From Gelidibacter sp035515035 (lineage in GTDB: Bacteria > Bacteroidota > Bacteroidia > Flavobacteriales > Flavobacteriaceae), in contig NZ_DATJCA010000021.1 in assembly GCF_035515035.1 (NCBI RefSeq), positions 17,424-81,423 of the forward strand: a stretch of 64,000 nucleotides of DNA, in the 5' to 3' direction. The notes under the pieces are model-generated. The model saw nothing but the letters and a program-made list of their open reading frames with translations, was not told the DNA's origin and did not search any database. The translations under genes were made by a program, and so were the position numbers. Each line of letters begins with the position of its first letter. Within the stretch, counting starts at the first letter, position 1. Positions 23,962 through 33,168 of the stretch are shown here, piece after piece.

Positions 23962-26619
23962 ATGAAGAAATTTCTAAAAATCGCCGGTATTACCTTATTA
24001 ATTATCATTGTCCTTTTGATTGCATTACCTTTTGTTTTCCAATCGCAGATCAAGGGCATGGTCAAAAACTTTATCAATGAAAACCTTAACGCCAATGTTG
24101 AGTTTAGTGATGTGAACTTGAGTTTATTCCGAAGTTTTCCACAGGCCCATGTTGAGGTAAGCGATTTGGTAATCACGAATTTCGAACCTTTTAAGGATGA
24201 AACCTTCGTGATCGCAAAAAATATAAATTTTACGATGTCCATAAAAGAGCTATTTAAATCGTCCGATGAAGCCATTATTGTCAACTCCATCAATATCAAT
24301 GAAGCATTAATGACCCTGAAAACGGACGCTTTTGGAAATGTTAATTATGATATTGTAAAAGTAAGCGAGAACCCTCAGGACACAACCGCATCTAACTTTT
24401 CTTTTGACATTAAGGAGTACAGCATTAAAAACAGCGCGCTTACTTATATTGATATTCCTGGCGACATGCAATTTTATGTGACAGAATTGAACCATACAGG
24501 CAAAGGTACCTTCTCAGGTGATGTCTCTGAACTGGACACAAAATCTGAAGCCAAGGTAAGCTTGACCATGGATAGCACCAATTATTTGAACAATAACCAT
24601 ATCAAGTTGGATGCGTTGATAGACATGGATCTCAACGCTCAAAAATATACCTTCAAAGAAAACAAGGCCCTGATCAATCAATTGCCGATTGAATTTAATG
24701 GATTTGTTCAGCTTATAGAGGAGGGTCAAAACATTGATTTGTCATTCACAAATACGGGTTCATCGTTTAAAGATTTTCTAGCAGTAATTCCAGAAGCCTA
24801 TTCCAAAAACTTGGACAATGTTGAAACGACTGGAAATTTCAAGATCCATGGTATCATAAAAGGAAAAGTAACAGAAACTACCATTCCAACATTGGATATT
24901 AGCATCAAATCTGACAATGCCTCATTTAAATATCCTGACTTACCTAAACGCGTTGAAAATATTGTAATTGATACAGAAATCAAAAACGACACTGGAAACG
25001 CCGATGACACTTATGTAGCGATCAATACCTTGAATTTCAAAATTGACAGTGATGTGTTCAGATCTTCAGCATTGATTAAAAATTTAACCGGCAACATGCA
25101 AGTCACTGCTGATGTGGATGGCACCTTAAATTTGGCAAACCTTACCAAAGCTTACCCGATAGAACTTGAAAATGAGCTGAGCGGAATTCTAAAAGCCAAA
25201 TTGAATACGGCTTTTGATATGAACGCCATTGAAACCAGTGCTTATGACAGAATTAAGGCCTCTGGAAATGCGACCATCAGTGACCTAGTGTTTACATCAG
25301 ATGCCATGAATCAGCCACTGCACATTTCAAAAGCTGAGATGACCTTTAATCCTTCAACGGTAACTTTAAATAATTTTAGTGCAAAAACGGGACGAAGTGA
25401 TTTTTCGGCAACAGGAACGATTAACAATTTAATCGGTTTTATGCTGAGCAAGAAAGTGAACTTGAAGGGTAATTTTAACCTGAATTCAAACACTCTGGCG
25501 TTGAATGATTTTATGAGTGAAGAAACGGAGACCACTACAGCAGCGACTTCTAAAAAGGCGGCCACAACAACCGAAGGGCTAAAAATCCCTAAATTTTTGG
25601 AATGTACGGTTACTGCAAATGCCAATACCGTCATTTATGACAACCTCAATTTAAAAAATGTAAAAGGTGTTTTGACCATAAAAGACCAACAGGCCACTAT
25701 CAATAGTTTGAGCTCAAGTATTTTTGATGGTATTCTATCTCTTTCCGGAAATGTCAGCACGAAAGCGGATACGCCATCCTTTAATTTGAATCTGGATGCC
25801 AGTGATTTTGACATCGCAAAATCTTTCAATGATTTAGAATTATTACAAAACTTAGCGCCAATAGCGAAAGTGCTCCAAGGAAAGCTAAACAGTAGTATTA
25901 AATTATCAGGAACTCTGGACAAGGAATTTTCTCCAAATATGAACACCATCTCCGGTACCGCAAATTCACAATTATTAACAACGGACATTGATGAGAGTGC
26001 GAGCCCTTTATTATCAAAATTGGAAGGCGCCCTAAGTTTTATAGATTTTGGCAAACTGGACCTGAACAATTTAAAGGTCAATTTAGAATTTGCTAACGGC
26101 AAAGTCAATATCAAACCCTTCGATTTAACCTATCAGGATATTGGTATTAATGTTTCCGGAGCTCATGGTTTTGATCAAACCATGACCTACGATGCTGTTT
26201 TTAATGTTCCGGCAAAATATTTAGGAAGTGATATCAACCGCCTTATTGGAAAGATCAATGATAATGAGGTTAATAAAATCACCATTCCGGTAACCGCCAA
26301 CATTTCTGGGTCTTTTACCAATCCTAAAATCTCGACAGACTTGACCAGTGGGGTTACCAATTTGACCAAACAACTGATTGAAATCGAAAAACAAAAGTTA
26401 ATTGGAAAAGGCACAGATAAAATAAAGGATCTTTTGGGAGGTGTCATGGGCGGGAACACCAATCAAACGCCAGAAACAGAACCTACCATAAAGGATTCTA
26501 CCACTACCCAAACTCCTCCAATAAAAAAGGATAGTACTAAGATTGGTAGTGAGGCTATCAAAAAGACCATCAAAGATATTTTTAACACCCAAAAGAAGAA
26601 AAAAGATACCGTGAATTAA
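23962..26619 (+). CDS. AsmA-family inner-membrane protein
   Basis: 885 residues. One N-terminal membrane anchor (ITLLIIIVLLIALPFVF, about 10-27), then a long periplasmic beta-rich region with the AsmA N-terminal pattern (FINENLNANVEFSDVNLSLFRSFPQAHVEVSDLVI). The AsmA-like C-terminal domain lies near 600-790 and includes DLTYQDIGINVSGAHGFD. It ends in a low-complexity Thr/Lys/Asp tail. The family is linked to phospholipid transport between membranes. Alone on its strand, 178 bases before rpoD. Confidence 0.9.
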   Translation: MKKFLKIAGITLLIIIVLLIALPFVFQSQIKGMVKNFINENLNANVEFSDVNLSLFRSFPQAHVEVSDLVITNFEPFKDETFVIAKNINFTMSIKELFKSSDEAIIVNSININEALMTLKTDAFGNVNYDIVKVSENPQDTTASNFSFDIKEYSIKNSALTYIDIPGDMQFYVTELNHTGKGTFSGDVSELDTKSEAKVSLTMDSTNYLNNNHIKLDALIDMDLNAQKYTFKENKALINQLPIEFNGFVQLIEEGQNIDLSFTNTGSSFKDFLAVIPEAYSKNLDNVETTGNFKIHGIIKGKVTETTIPTLDISIKSDNASFKYPDLPKRVENIVIDTEIKNDTGNADDTYVAINTLNFKIDSDVFRSSALIKNLTGNMQVTADVDGTLNLANLTKAYPIELENELSGILKAKLNTAFDMNAIETSAYDRIKASGNATISDLVFTSDAMNQPLHISKAEMTFNPSTVTLNNFSAKTGRSDFSATGTINNLIGFMLSKKVNLKGNFNLNSNTLALNDFMSEETETTTAATSKKAATTTEGLKIPKFLECTVTANANTVIYDNLNLKNVKGVLTIKDQQATINSLSSSIFDGILSLSGNVSTKADTPSFNLNLDASDFDIAKSFNDLELLQNLAPIAKVLQGKLNSSIKLSGTLDKEFSPNMNTISGTANSQLLTTDIDESASPLLSKLEGALSFIDFGKLDLNNLKVNLEFANGKVNIKPFDLTYQDIGINVSGAHGFDQTMTYDAVFNVPAKYLGSDINRLIGKINDNEVNKITIPVTANISGSFTNPKISTDLTSGVTNLTKQLIEIEKQKLIGKGTDKIKDLLGGVMGGNTNQTPETEPTIKDSTTTQTPPIKKDSTKIGSEAIKKTIKDIFNTQKKKKDTVN

Positions 26620-26797
26620 AGATTAGAAATTTATCGATTTATTTAAAAAATTGACAAATTTTCATGATTTAAGGTCAAAACAACCTGCAATTTAAAAAAA
26701 ATTATCGAATTATGTTAAAGTATTGTGAGTTTGTTTGCTTTTGTCGTTTAAATAGTTATAATGTAGGGTTAACGTTCATTAAAACAAAAGAGACTAC

Positions 26798-27661
26798 ATG
26801 AGGCAATTAAAAATTACAAAGCAGGTTACAAACAGAGAATCCAAATCCCTTGATAAATATCTTCAGGATATTAGTAAACTGCCATTGATTACAGCAGATG
26901 AAGAGGTGGAATTGGCGCAACGTATTAGAGAAGGAGATCAGGAGGCTTTGGATAAGCTTACCACTGCTAACCTTCGTTTTGTTGTATCTGTCGCTAAACA
27001 ATATCAAAATCAAGGCTTGACCTTACCCGATTTAATCAATGAAGGCAATGCTGGGTTGGTAAAAGCTGCGAAACGTTTTGATGAAACCAGAGGTTTTAAA
27101 TTTATTTCTTACGCAGTTTGGTGGATTCGTCAAGCAATTCTTCAAGCTTTAGCAGAACAATCTCGAATAGTTAGATTACCTTTGAACAAAATTGGTTCGA
27201 TCAATAAGATCAATAAGGCCTATTCGTTTTTGGAGCAAGCACACCAACGCCCTCCAAGTGCTGAAGAAATAGCCAAGGAATTGGATTTGACCATTAAGGA
27301 TGTGAAACAGTCCATGAGAATTTCAGGACGTCATGTATCCATGGATGCGCCTTTAAGAGAAGGAGAAACATCTAGTTTATATGATGTTGTTTCTTCTAGT
27401 GATTCTCCAAGACCGGATCGTCTTTTAATGACGGAATCTTTAAGTTTGGAAATTGACAGAGCGCTCAATACATTATCACAAAGAGAAAGTGATGTGATCC
27501 GATTGAATTTCGGATTGAGCAATCAACCACCAATGACTTTAGATGAAATTGGCAAGACCTTTGATTTAACCAGAGAACGTGTTCGTCAAATTCGAGAAAA
27601 AGGCATTAAGCGGTTGAAGCATACGTCAAAGAGTAAAATTTTAAAAACGTATTTAGGATAG
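26798..27661 (+). CDS. rpoD: Principal RNA polymerase sigma factor (Bacteroidota RpoD/SigA)
   Basis: 287 residues, lacking region 1.1 and the non-conserved insert, as usual in this phylum. Region 1.2 covers about 15-45 (SLDKYLQDISKLPLITADEE). Region 2 (about 57-127) includes LPDLINEGNAGLVKAAKRFD and FISYAVWWIRQAI. Region 3 covers about 136-215, and region 4 about 225-280 with LDEIGKTFDLTRERVRQIREK. It directs polymerase to promoters of the TTG/TAnnTTTG type seen throughout this window. rpsU follows 33 bases later. Confidence 0.96.
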   Translation: MRQLKITKQVTNRESKSLDKYLQDISKLPLITADEEVELAQRIREGDQEALDKLTTANLRFVVSVAKQYQNQGLTLPDLINEGNAGLVKAAKRFDETRGFKFISYAVWWIRQAILQALAEQSRIVRLPLNKIGSINKINKAYSFLEQAHQRPPSAEEIAKELDLTIKDVKQSMRISGRHVSMDAPLREGETSSLYDVVSSSDSPRPDRLLMTESLSLEIDRALNTLSQRESDVIRLNFGLSNQPPMTLDEIGKTFDLTRERVRQIREKGIKRLKHTSKSKILKTYLG

Positions 27662-27694
27662 TCCTGAATACTCCATATACTATAAAAACTATTT

Positions 27695-27889
27695 ATGTTA
27701 AGAATTGAAATTAAAGAAGGTGAAAATATCGAACGCGCCATTAAGCGTTATAAGCGTAAACACAGAAATGTGAAGGTTATGCAGACTTTAAGAGAAAATC
27801 AATATTTCACTAAACCGTCTGTCAGGAAGAGAAGACAAATGCAAAAGGCAGCTTATATTCAAAATTTAAGAGATCAAGAAAACATGTAG
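27695..27889 (+). CDS. rpsU: 30S ribosomal protein bS21
   Basis: 64 residues, basic: IEIKEGENIERAIKRYKRK then KPSVRKRRQMQKAAYIQ. In Bacteroidota ribosomes, bS21 helps hide the anti-Shine-Dalgarno end of 16S rRNA (established for Flavobacterium). No GGAGG-like site is seen before this ATG. Lies 33 bases after rpoD, so probably the same transcript, and a strong terminator follows. Confidence 0.95.
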   Translation: MLRIEIKEGENIERAIKRYKRKHRNVKVMQTLRENQYFTKPSVRKRRQMQKAAYIQNLRDQENM

Positions 27890-27906
27890 TCTTTTTAGAA
27901 TGATAT

Positions 27907-27943
27907 AAAAAATCACGTTATTACTATAATAACGTGATTTTTT
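27907..27943. terminator. bidirectional terminator between rpsU and a small membrane protein gene
   Basis: 16-bp perfect stem (27907-27922 with 27928-27943) and a 5-base loop, with A and T runs on both sides. It covers the last codons of the convergent gene. Confidence 0.85.
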
Positions 27944-28160
27944 GTTTTCCAATTGGATGGTCTTCGTAAAAATCTTCAAAAGTCTTATCAGTGTCATATT
28001 TATCTTGCAACACTTTATAAGCCATTACAACTACAAAAACCTGACCCAAACACGTGAGATAGAACACCAAGTTTAAAGGCATGTCCATAGCTACCATGAT
28101 GCTCAAAGTCACTAACAAAAATGTGGCCACTACCACATAGGACATTACTGAAATTTTCAT
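27924..28160 (-). CDS. Small two-helix membrane protein
   Basis: 78 residues. Hydrophobic segments near 6-25 (MSYVVVATFLLVTLSIMVAM) and 30-49 (LVFYLTCLGQVFVVVMAYKV), then an acidic soluble tail with DKTFEDFYEDHPIG. Its stop codon falls inside the shared terminator. Similar small proteins are common in Flavobacteriaceae; function unknown. Confidence 0.7.
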   Translation of the reverse strand: MKISVMSYVVVATFLLVTLSIMVAMDMPLNLVFYLTCLGQVFVVVMAYKVLQDKYDTDKTFEDFYEDHPIGKQKITLL

Positions 28161-28376
28161 GAGTTCTGTATTTAAGGATTACACACAGAAAGCCATAACG
28201 CATAGTACAAACATTGACGTACTAACTGGAAGTGCAGTAAAGTCTAACAATCAGATAATAATGTGATTAATATTGCTCTTCAGGCAACTCTATGCATTGA
28301 CCTTCATGACCTTAAATTACAAAATTTCGTAAGCTTCTGAAAATTTAGAGTTATAAAGTAGTGTTAATTGGAGATA

Positions 28377-29171
28377 TTACACTACTGAAAGTGCAATGAC
28401 ATGCCCTTCACTCCCTCTGATATTAAAGACCGTCTGATCTTCAAAGATGAGGTATTGTCCTTTAATTCCTTTTAAAATACCTTGATAGTATGGTGTTTTT
28501 TGTAAATTGAGACTTTGTGGTTTCTCAGGGTATTGCAGAACAGGAAATTCCATATTCGTTTCTTTGTTATTGGGAATATAATACTCTAAAGCTTCTGCAG
28601 GAATATACTGCTTTAAGCGTTCGCGCCATTCCACCAAGTCTTCATCAACAATCTCATTCTTTAACATGGTACGCCAATTGGTTTTATCTGCGACATAATC
28701 TTTGAGGGCAACTTCCGTAATGCCCGCCAAATATCTATTGGGAACTTCAACAATTTCAATGGCTTCATGTGCACCTTGATCAATCCAGCGCGTTGGCACC
28801 TGAGATTTCCTGGTCACACCAACTTTGATATTACTAGAATTTGCCAAATACACGATATGAGGCATCAACTGCACCCTTTTTTCATAATCCAAATCACGGT
28901 CTTCTATACCCAAATGCGCAGTGCTTAATTCTGGTTTCATAATCCAGTCTGCAGCTTGTGGGATATCAAAAAAACAACTTTTACAAAACCCTTGCCTATA
29001 AATTGGCTTGTCAAGTGAGCAGTTGAGACATTGGTAACCAATAAATTGAATTGAAATCATTTTATCCAATAACTGATTCATATTGATGAAGTCATTCTCG
29101 AAAATAAGATAGTATTGTATAGGATGAGAAAACTCAGTTTCCATTTTGGTCAAGACCCCTTGGTAAGTCAT
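28377..29171 (-). CDS. DUF2797 family protein
   Basis: 264 residues. Zinc-binding cysteines in CLNCSLDKPIYRQGFCKSC near 49-67 (two CxxC pairs), then AHLGIEDRDLDYEKRVQLMPHIVYLANSSNIKVGVTRK, which is characteristic of DUF2797. A single ATG start and compact length fit the family. Biochemical function is not established. Divergent from the GH3-like gene, sharing a 73-base upstream region. Confidence 0.85.
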   Translation of the reverse strand: MTYQGVLTKMETEFSHPIQYYLIFENDFINMNQLLDKMISIQFIGYQCLNCSLDKPIYRQGFCKSCFFDIPQAADWIMKPELSTAHLGIEDRDLDYEKRVQLMPHIVYLANSSNIKVGVTRKSQVPTRWIDQGAHEAIEIVEVPNRYLAGITEVALKDYVADKTNWRTMLKNEIVDEDLVEWRERLKQYIPAEALEYYIPNNKETNMEFPVLQYPEKPQSLNLQKTPYYQGILKGIKGQYLIFEDQTVFNIRGSEGHVIALSVV

Positions 29172-29244
29172 TTATTTAATATTTTTATTTAGAAGTATTA
29201 ATTTAAAAAAAGTATTATTTTTAGTCTTTAAAGATACTATAAAT

Positions 29245-30759
29245 ATGCCAATCCCATTAGTTAATTCAATTGCTTCCTGGTTTTTGAAAAAGCGATTCCA
29301 TCAAATTGAATTGTTTCTAAAGTACCCCAACGAAGTACAGAATGAATTGCTTCAGGACTTGCTCACGACAGCAAAAGACACTGAAATTGGGCGGCTCTAT
29401 GACTTCGGGAACATAACAAATTACCAAACTTTTGCCCAAAGAGTACCTATTACGACTTACGAAGAAAACCAAGCCAATATTGAAAGATCCCGAATGGGTG
29501 AAAACAATATTTTCTGGCCCACGCCTATTAAATGGTTTGCAAAATCAAGCGGAACCACAAATGCAAAAAGCAAGTTTATACCTGTTAGCAGTGAATCTCT
29601 TGAAGAATGCCACTATGCAGCAAGCAAGGATTTATTATGCATGTACCTCAACAATAATGAAAACTCACAATTATTTACCGGTAAAAGCTTGAGGCTTGGA
29701 GGCAGTAAAGAACTTTACAAGGAAAACGGGACGGTTTTTGGTGATTTATCGGCGATATTAATTGACAACATGCCTTTTTGGGCCGAATTTAGCAGTACCC
29801 CCAGCAGTAAAGTATCTTTAATGAATGATTGGGAACATAAAATGCAGGCGATAGTTAATGAAACCATTAATGAAAATGTGACCAGCCTTGCCGGAGTGCC
29901 ATCTTGGATGCTAGTCCTTCTAAACAATGTTTTAGAAACCACAAACAAGCAAAGCATTTTTGATATTTGGCCCAACTTGGAAGTTTATTTTCACGGCGGC
30001 GTAAGTTTTCTCCCTTATGTAGATCAGTACAAAGCAATTTTACCAAGAAAAGATTTTCGCTATTACGAAATCTACAATGCCTCGGAAGGATTTTTTGCAA
30101 TCCAAGATCAAAACAGTTCCAGTGAATTGCTGCTCATGTTAGATTATGGTATTTTTTATGAATTCATTCCTATGGATGGATACGGCACCCCAGAGCAACG
30201 GATCATTCCCTTAGCGGAGGTTGAAACGAATAAAAACTACGCCGTGGTCATTACTACCAATGCGGGTCTTTGGCGCTATAAGATTGGAGATACCATAAGG
30301 TTTACCTCATTGGATCCCTATCGTATAAAAGTTAGCGGAAGGACAAAACATCATATCAATGTGTTTGGTGAGGAGTTAATCATTGAAAATGCTGAGGACG
30401 CCTTAAAGAAAGTGTGCAAGAAAACGAAATCGCAGATTGTTGATTATACCGCGGCACCTATTTTTATGAATGGCAAAGAAAAAGGCGCGCATGAATGGCT
30501 CATTGAATTCAAAACCCCTCCACAAGACATCAACTACTTTAACGAACTATTGGACAATGCTTTAAAATCATTAAACTCCGATTATGAAGCCAAACGATAC
30601 AACAATATCACGCTCAATAGTCCTAAGATAAATATTGCACGGCAACAATTATTTTATGACTGGTTAAAACAACAAGATAAATTAGGGGGTCAACATAAAG
30701 TCCCAAGACTTTCCAACACCCGTCATTATATGGATGCGCTCCTAAAGCTGAATGTGTAA
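29245..30759 (+). CDS. GH3-family acyl-adenylate enzyme
   Basis: 504 residues. Related to plant GH3 acyl-acid amido synthetases (ANL superfamily): KSSGTTNAKSKFIPVS near 105-120 is the phosphate-binding loop; YNASEGFFAIQD near 277 and TTNAGLWRYKIGDTIRFTSL near 330 are the adenylate-binding blocks; SGRTKHHINVFGEEL near 366 is the hinge. The plant enzymes join amino acids to acyl acids. Bacterial substrates are unknown. Monocistronic, followed by about 300 bases without a gene. Confidence 0.88.
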   Translation: MPIPLVNSIASWFLKKRFHQIELFLKYPNEVQNELLQDLLTTAKDTEIGRLYDFGNITNYQTFAQRVPITTYEENQANIERSRMGENNIFWPTPIKWFAKSSGTTNAKSKFIPVSSESLEECHYAASKDLLCMYLNNNENSQLFTGKSLRLGGSKELYKENGTVFGDLSAILIDNMPFWAEFSSTPSSKVSLMNDWEHKMQAIVNETINENVTSLAGVPSWMLVLLNNVLETTNKQSIFDIWPNLEVYFHGGVSFLPYVDQYKAILPRKDFRYYEIYNASEGFFAIQDQNSSSELLLMLDYGIFYEFIPMDGYGTPEQRIIPLAEVETNKNYAVVITTNAGLWRYKIGDTIRFTSLDPYRIKVSGRTKHHINVFGEELIIENAEDALKKVCKKTKSQIVDYTAAPIFMNGKEKGAHEWLIEFKTPPQDINYFNELLDNALKSLNSDYEAKRYNNITLNSPKINIARQQLFYDWLKQQDKLGGQHKVPRLSNTRHYMDALLKLNV

Positions 30760-31056
30760 CTGTAGTTTAGCCGAAAAAATTACATTTTTTCTTTTTATAA
30801 CGAGAATAAGGTAAGCTTTATCTAAAATCCAGTACTGTAATTTTTATCTTACAATTATGCTATTATATTTACATCACAGCAAAACTAAAAGACACTATAA
30901 AATGTGTATGAGCGCTGCCTTACAAAGGGCATAAACAATAGATTTCTATTGAACATATATTCAAAGCATTGTTCCTGCAATATTAATTATCAAATCCAAA
31001 AAAAATAAAAACCACCCTGAAAAGAGTGGTTTTGTTTTTTTATATTCTTTAAAACT
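30760..31056. other. 297-base gap without a gene
   Basis: AT-rich spacer between the convergent GH3 and clpX genes. Only the clpX terminator (31008-31033) is recognisable; no open frame above chance. Confidence 0.7.
31008..31033 (-). terminator. terminator of the clpP-clpX unit
   Basis: Stem AAAACCAC/GTGGTTTT with a 10-base loop. On the minus strand it is followed by an A/T-rich stretch that gives a U tract. Confidence 0.75.
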
Positions 31057-32289
31057 TTATGAGACTGCTTTCAAGCGTTTCAATGTAGTTTTGTCTAATT
31101 TGTCCTCAGCGTATTCTTTGGTCACATGAAGCTTTTTCTCTTTGCTACTTGGCAACTCAAACATCGCATCAGTTAAAATCTCTTCACATAGAGATCTCAA
31201 ACCTCTCGCTCCCAATTTATATTCAATAGCCTTAGTAACTATAAAATCCAAAGCACCATCCGTTATGGTAAACTTGATATCATCCATTTCAAACAACTTT
31301 TTGTACTGCTTGATAATGGCGTTTTTAGGTTGGGTCAAAATAGCTCTTAAAGTTTCAGCATCTAAAGGATCCATATAACTTAAAACAGGTAAACGACCGA
31401 TGATTTCTGGAATGAGTCCAAAATCTTTCAAATCCTTTGGAATGATATATTGCAATAAATTATCGGTATCAATGACATCTTCCTGAGAAGCGGCCTTGTA
31501 TCCAATAGCAGCCATATTAAGACGTTTTGAAATCATACGCTCAATACCATCAAAAGCACCACCAGCAATAAACAAAATATGCTCTGTGTTGACTTCAATG
31601 AATTTTTGATCAGGATGCTTGCGCCCTCCTTTTGGTGGAACGTTTACAGTGGTTCCTTCCAATAACTTCAACAAGGCTTGTTGTACACCTTCTCCAGACA
31701 CATCCCTGGTTATGGAAGGGTTATCACTCTTACGGGCAATCTTATCGATTTCGTCAATAAATACAATTCCCTTTTCGGCCTTTTCAAGATTGTAATCGGC
31801 AACTTGTAATAAACGCGTCAAGATACTTTCAACATCCTCACCAACATAACCAGCTTCAGTCAATACCGTAGCATCCACTATGGCCAAAGGCACATTAAGC
31901 ATTTTTGCGATGGTTTTTGCCATCAAAGTTTTCCCGGTTCCGGTTTGTCCAACCATGATGATATTACTCTTCTGAATTTCAATATCATCTTTACTTGCCG
32001 GTTGCAACAACCGTTTGTAATGGTTGTAAACCGCTACGGACATTACTTTTTTGGTGTATTCTTGACCTATAATATATTCATCAAGAAACTTCTTGATCTG
32101 CATCGGCTTTTTAAGCATCAATTCAGACGACAATTCCGCATTGCCGCTTTGCTTTGATTCTTCTAAAACAATCCCATGGGCTTGCTCAATACATCTGTCA
32201 CATATGTGCGCGTCCAATCCTGCAATCAACAAATTGGTTTCTGGCTTTTTCCTACCACAAAACGAACATTCTAAATCTTCCTTTGCCAT
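31057..32289 (-). CDS. clpX: ATP-dependent protease ATP-binding subunit ClpX
   Basis: 410 residues. The N-terminal zinc finger has Cys8, Cys11, Cys30 and Cys33. The AAA+ domain has Walker A GQTGTGKT near 115, Walker B KGIVFIDEIDK near 173, and a GAR motif KLGARGLRS near the C-terminal small domain. It unfolds tagged proteins and feeds ClpP. clpP lies 64 bases upstream on the same strand. Confidence 0.97.
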   Translation of the reverse strand: MAKEDLECSFCGRKKPETNLLIAGLDAHICDRCIEQAHGIVLEESKQSGNAELSSELMLKKPMQIKKFLDEYIIGQEYTKKVMSVAVYNHYKRLLQPASKDDIEIQKSNIIMVGQTGTGKTLMAKTIAKMLNVPLAIVDATVLTEAGYVGEDVESILTRLLQVADYNLEKAEKGIVFIDEIDKIARKSDNPSITRDVSGEGVQQALLKLLEGTTVNVPPKGGRKHPDQKFIEVNTEHILFIAGGAFDGIERMISKRLNMAAIGYKAASQEDVIDTDNLLQYIIPKDLKDFGLIPEIIGRLPVLSYMDPLDAETLRAILTQPKNAIIKQYKKLFEMDDIKFTITDGALDFIVTKAIEYKLGARGLRSLCEEILTDAMFELPSSKEKKLHVTKEYAEDKLDKTTLKRLKAVS

Positions 32290-32353
32290 AACTCTTTTAA
32301 TTCCTCATTTTTTTCTAATTACAAATTATAGTTGGTATAAATTACCTTTGTAA

Positions 32354-33037
32354 TTATTGTTTCTTTGAACTCGATAAAACCTCATCAATCATGCCATATT
32401 CTTTGGCCTTATCAGCTTTCATCCAATAATCCCTATCACTATCTTCATAGACTTTTTGATAATCTTGACCTGTGTGATTTGCAATGATTTTATATAATTC
32501 CTCCTTCAAGGTAACAATTTCTCTCGCCGTAATTTCAATATCACTGGCTTGTCCTTGAGCACCTCCCAAAGGCTGGTGGATCATGACACGAGAATGGGTC
32601 AATCCACTGCGTTTCCCTTTTGCTCCAGCGCATAACAAGACCGCACCCATTGACGCTGCCATACCCGTACATATTGTCGCTACATCTGGTTTGATGAGCT
32701 GCATGGTATCATAGATGCCAAGACCCGCGTACACACTTCCACCAGGAGAATTGATATATATTTGAATGTCTTTAGCCGCATCAGTACTTTCCAAAAACAA
32801 TAACTGTGCTTGTATAATATTCGCAACTTGATCATTGATGGCTGTTCCCATAAAAATAATCCGGTCCATCATCAATCTTGAAAATACGTCCATTGCAACT
32901 GCATTCATTTGACGCTCCTCAATAATATTTGGCGTCAAACCAACAGGATACATACTGTTCATAATCTGATTATAATAGGTACTGCTGATACCTTGATCTT
33001 TTATTGCGAATTTTTCAAATTCTTTTCCGTAATTCAT
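32354..33037 (-). CDS. clpP: ATP-dependent Clp protease proteolytic subunit
   Basis: 227 residues. Serine protease triad visible as Ser in TGMAASMGAV near 127, His in RVMIHQP near 152, and Asp later in the SDRDYWM context near 205. The N-terminal extension before the MNSMYPVGLTPNIIEE segment is typical of Bacteroidota. Forms the barrel that degrades ClpX substrates. Confidence 0.97.
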   Translation of the reverse strand: MNYGKEFEKFAIKDQGISSTYYNQIMNSMYPVGLTPNIIEERQMNAVAMDVFSRLMMDRIIFMGTAINDQVANIIQAQLLFLESTDAAKDIQIYINSPGGSVYAGLGIYDTMQLIKPDVATICTGMAASMGAVLLCAGAKGKRSGLTHSRVMIHQPLGGAQGQASDIEITAREIVTLKEELYKIIANHTGQDYQKVYEDSDRDYWMKADKAKEYGMIDEVLSSSKKQ

Positions 33038-33115
33038 AAATAGTATTTAGTTCTTAAATTCGTAAAACCCCAGCATCACTGGGTAAATTGAATGACCATA
33101 ACATTGTCAAAAAAA

Positions 33116-33141
33116 AGCGTAAAACCTTACAGTTTTACGCT
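33116..33141 (-). terminator. terminator after tig
   Basis: 10-bp perfect stem AGCGTAAAAC/GTTTTACGCT with a 6-base loop; on the minus strand a run of T follows. It separates tig from clpP. Confidence 0.8.
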
Positions 33142-33168
33142 CTAAAGATAACGATTTAATTATAATTA

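Noticed and set aside
25635..26114. 159-codon minus-strand open frame
   Set aside because: Antisense shadow of the AsmA gene; Phe/Ser/Leu-rich translation typical of reversed coding DNA.
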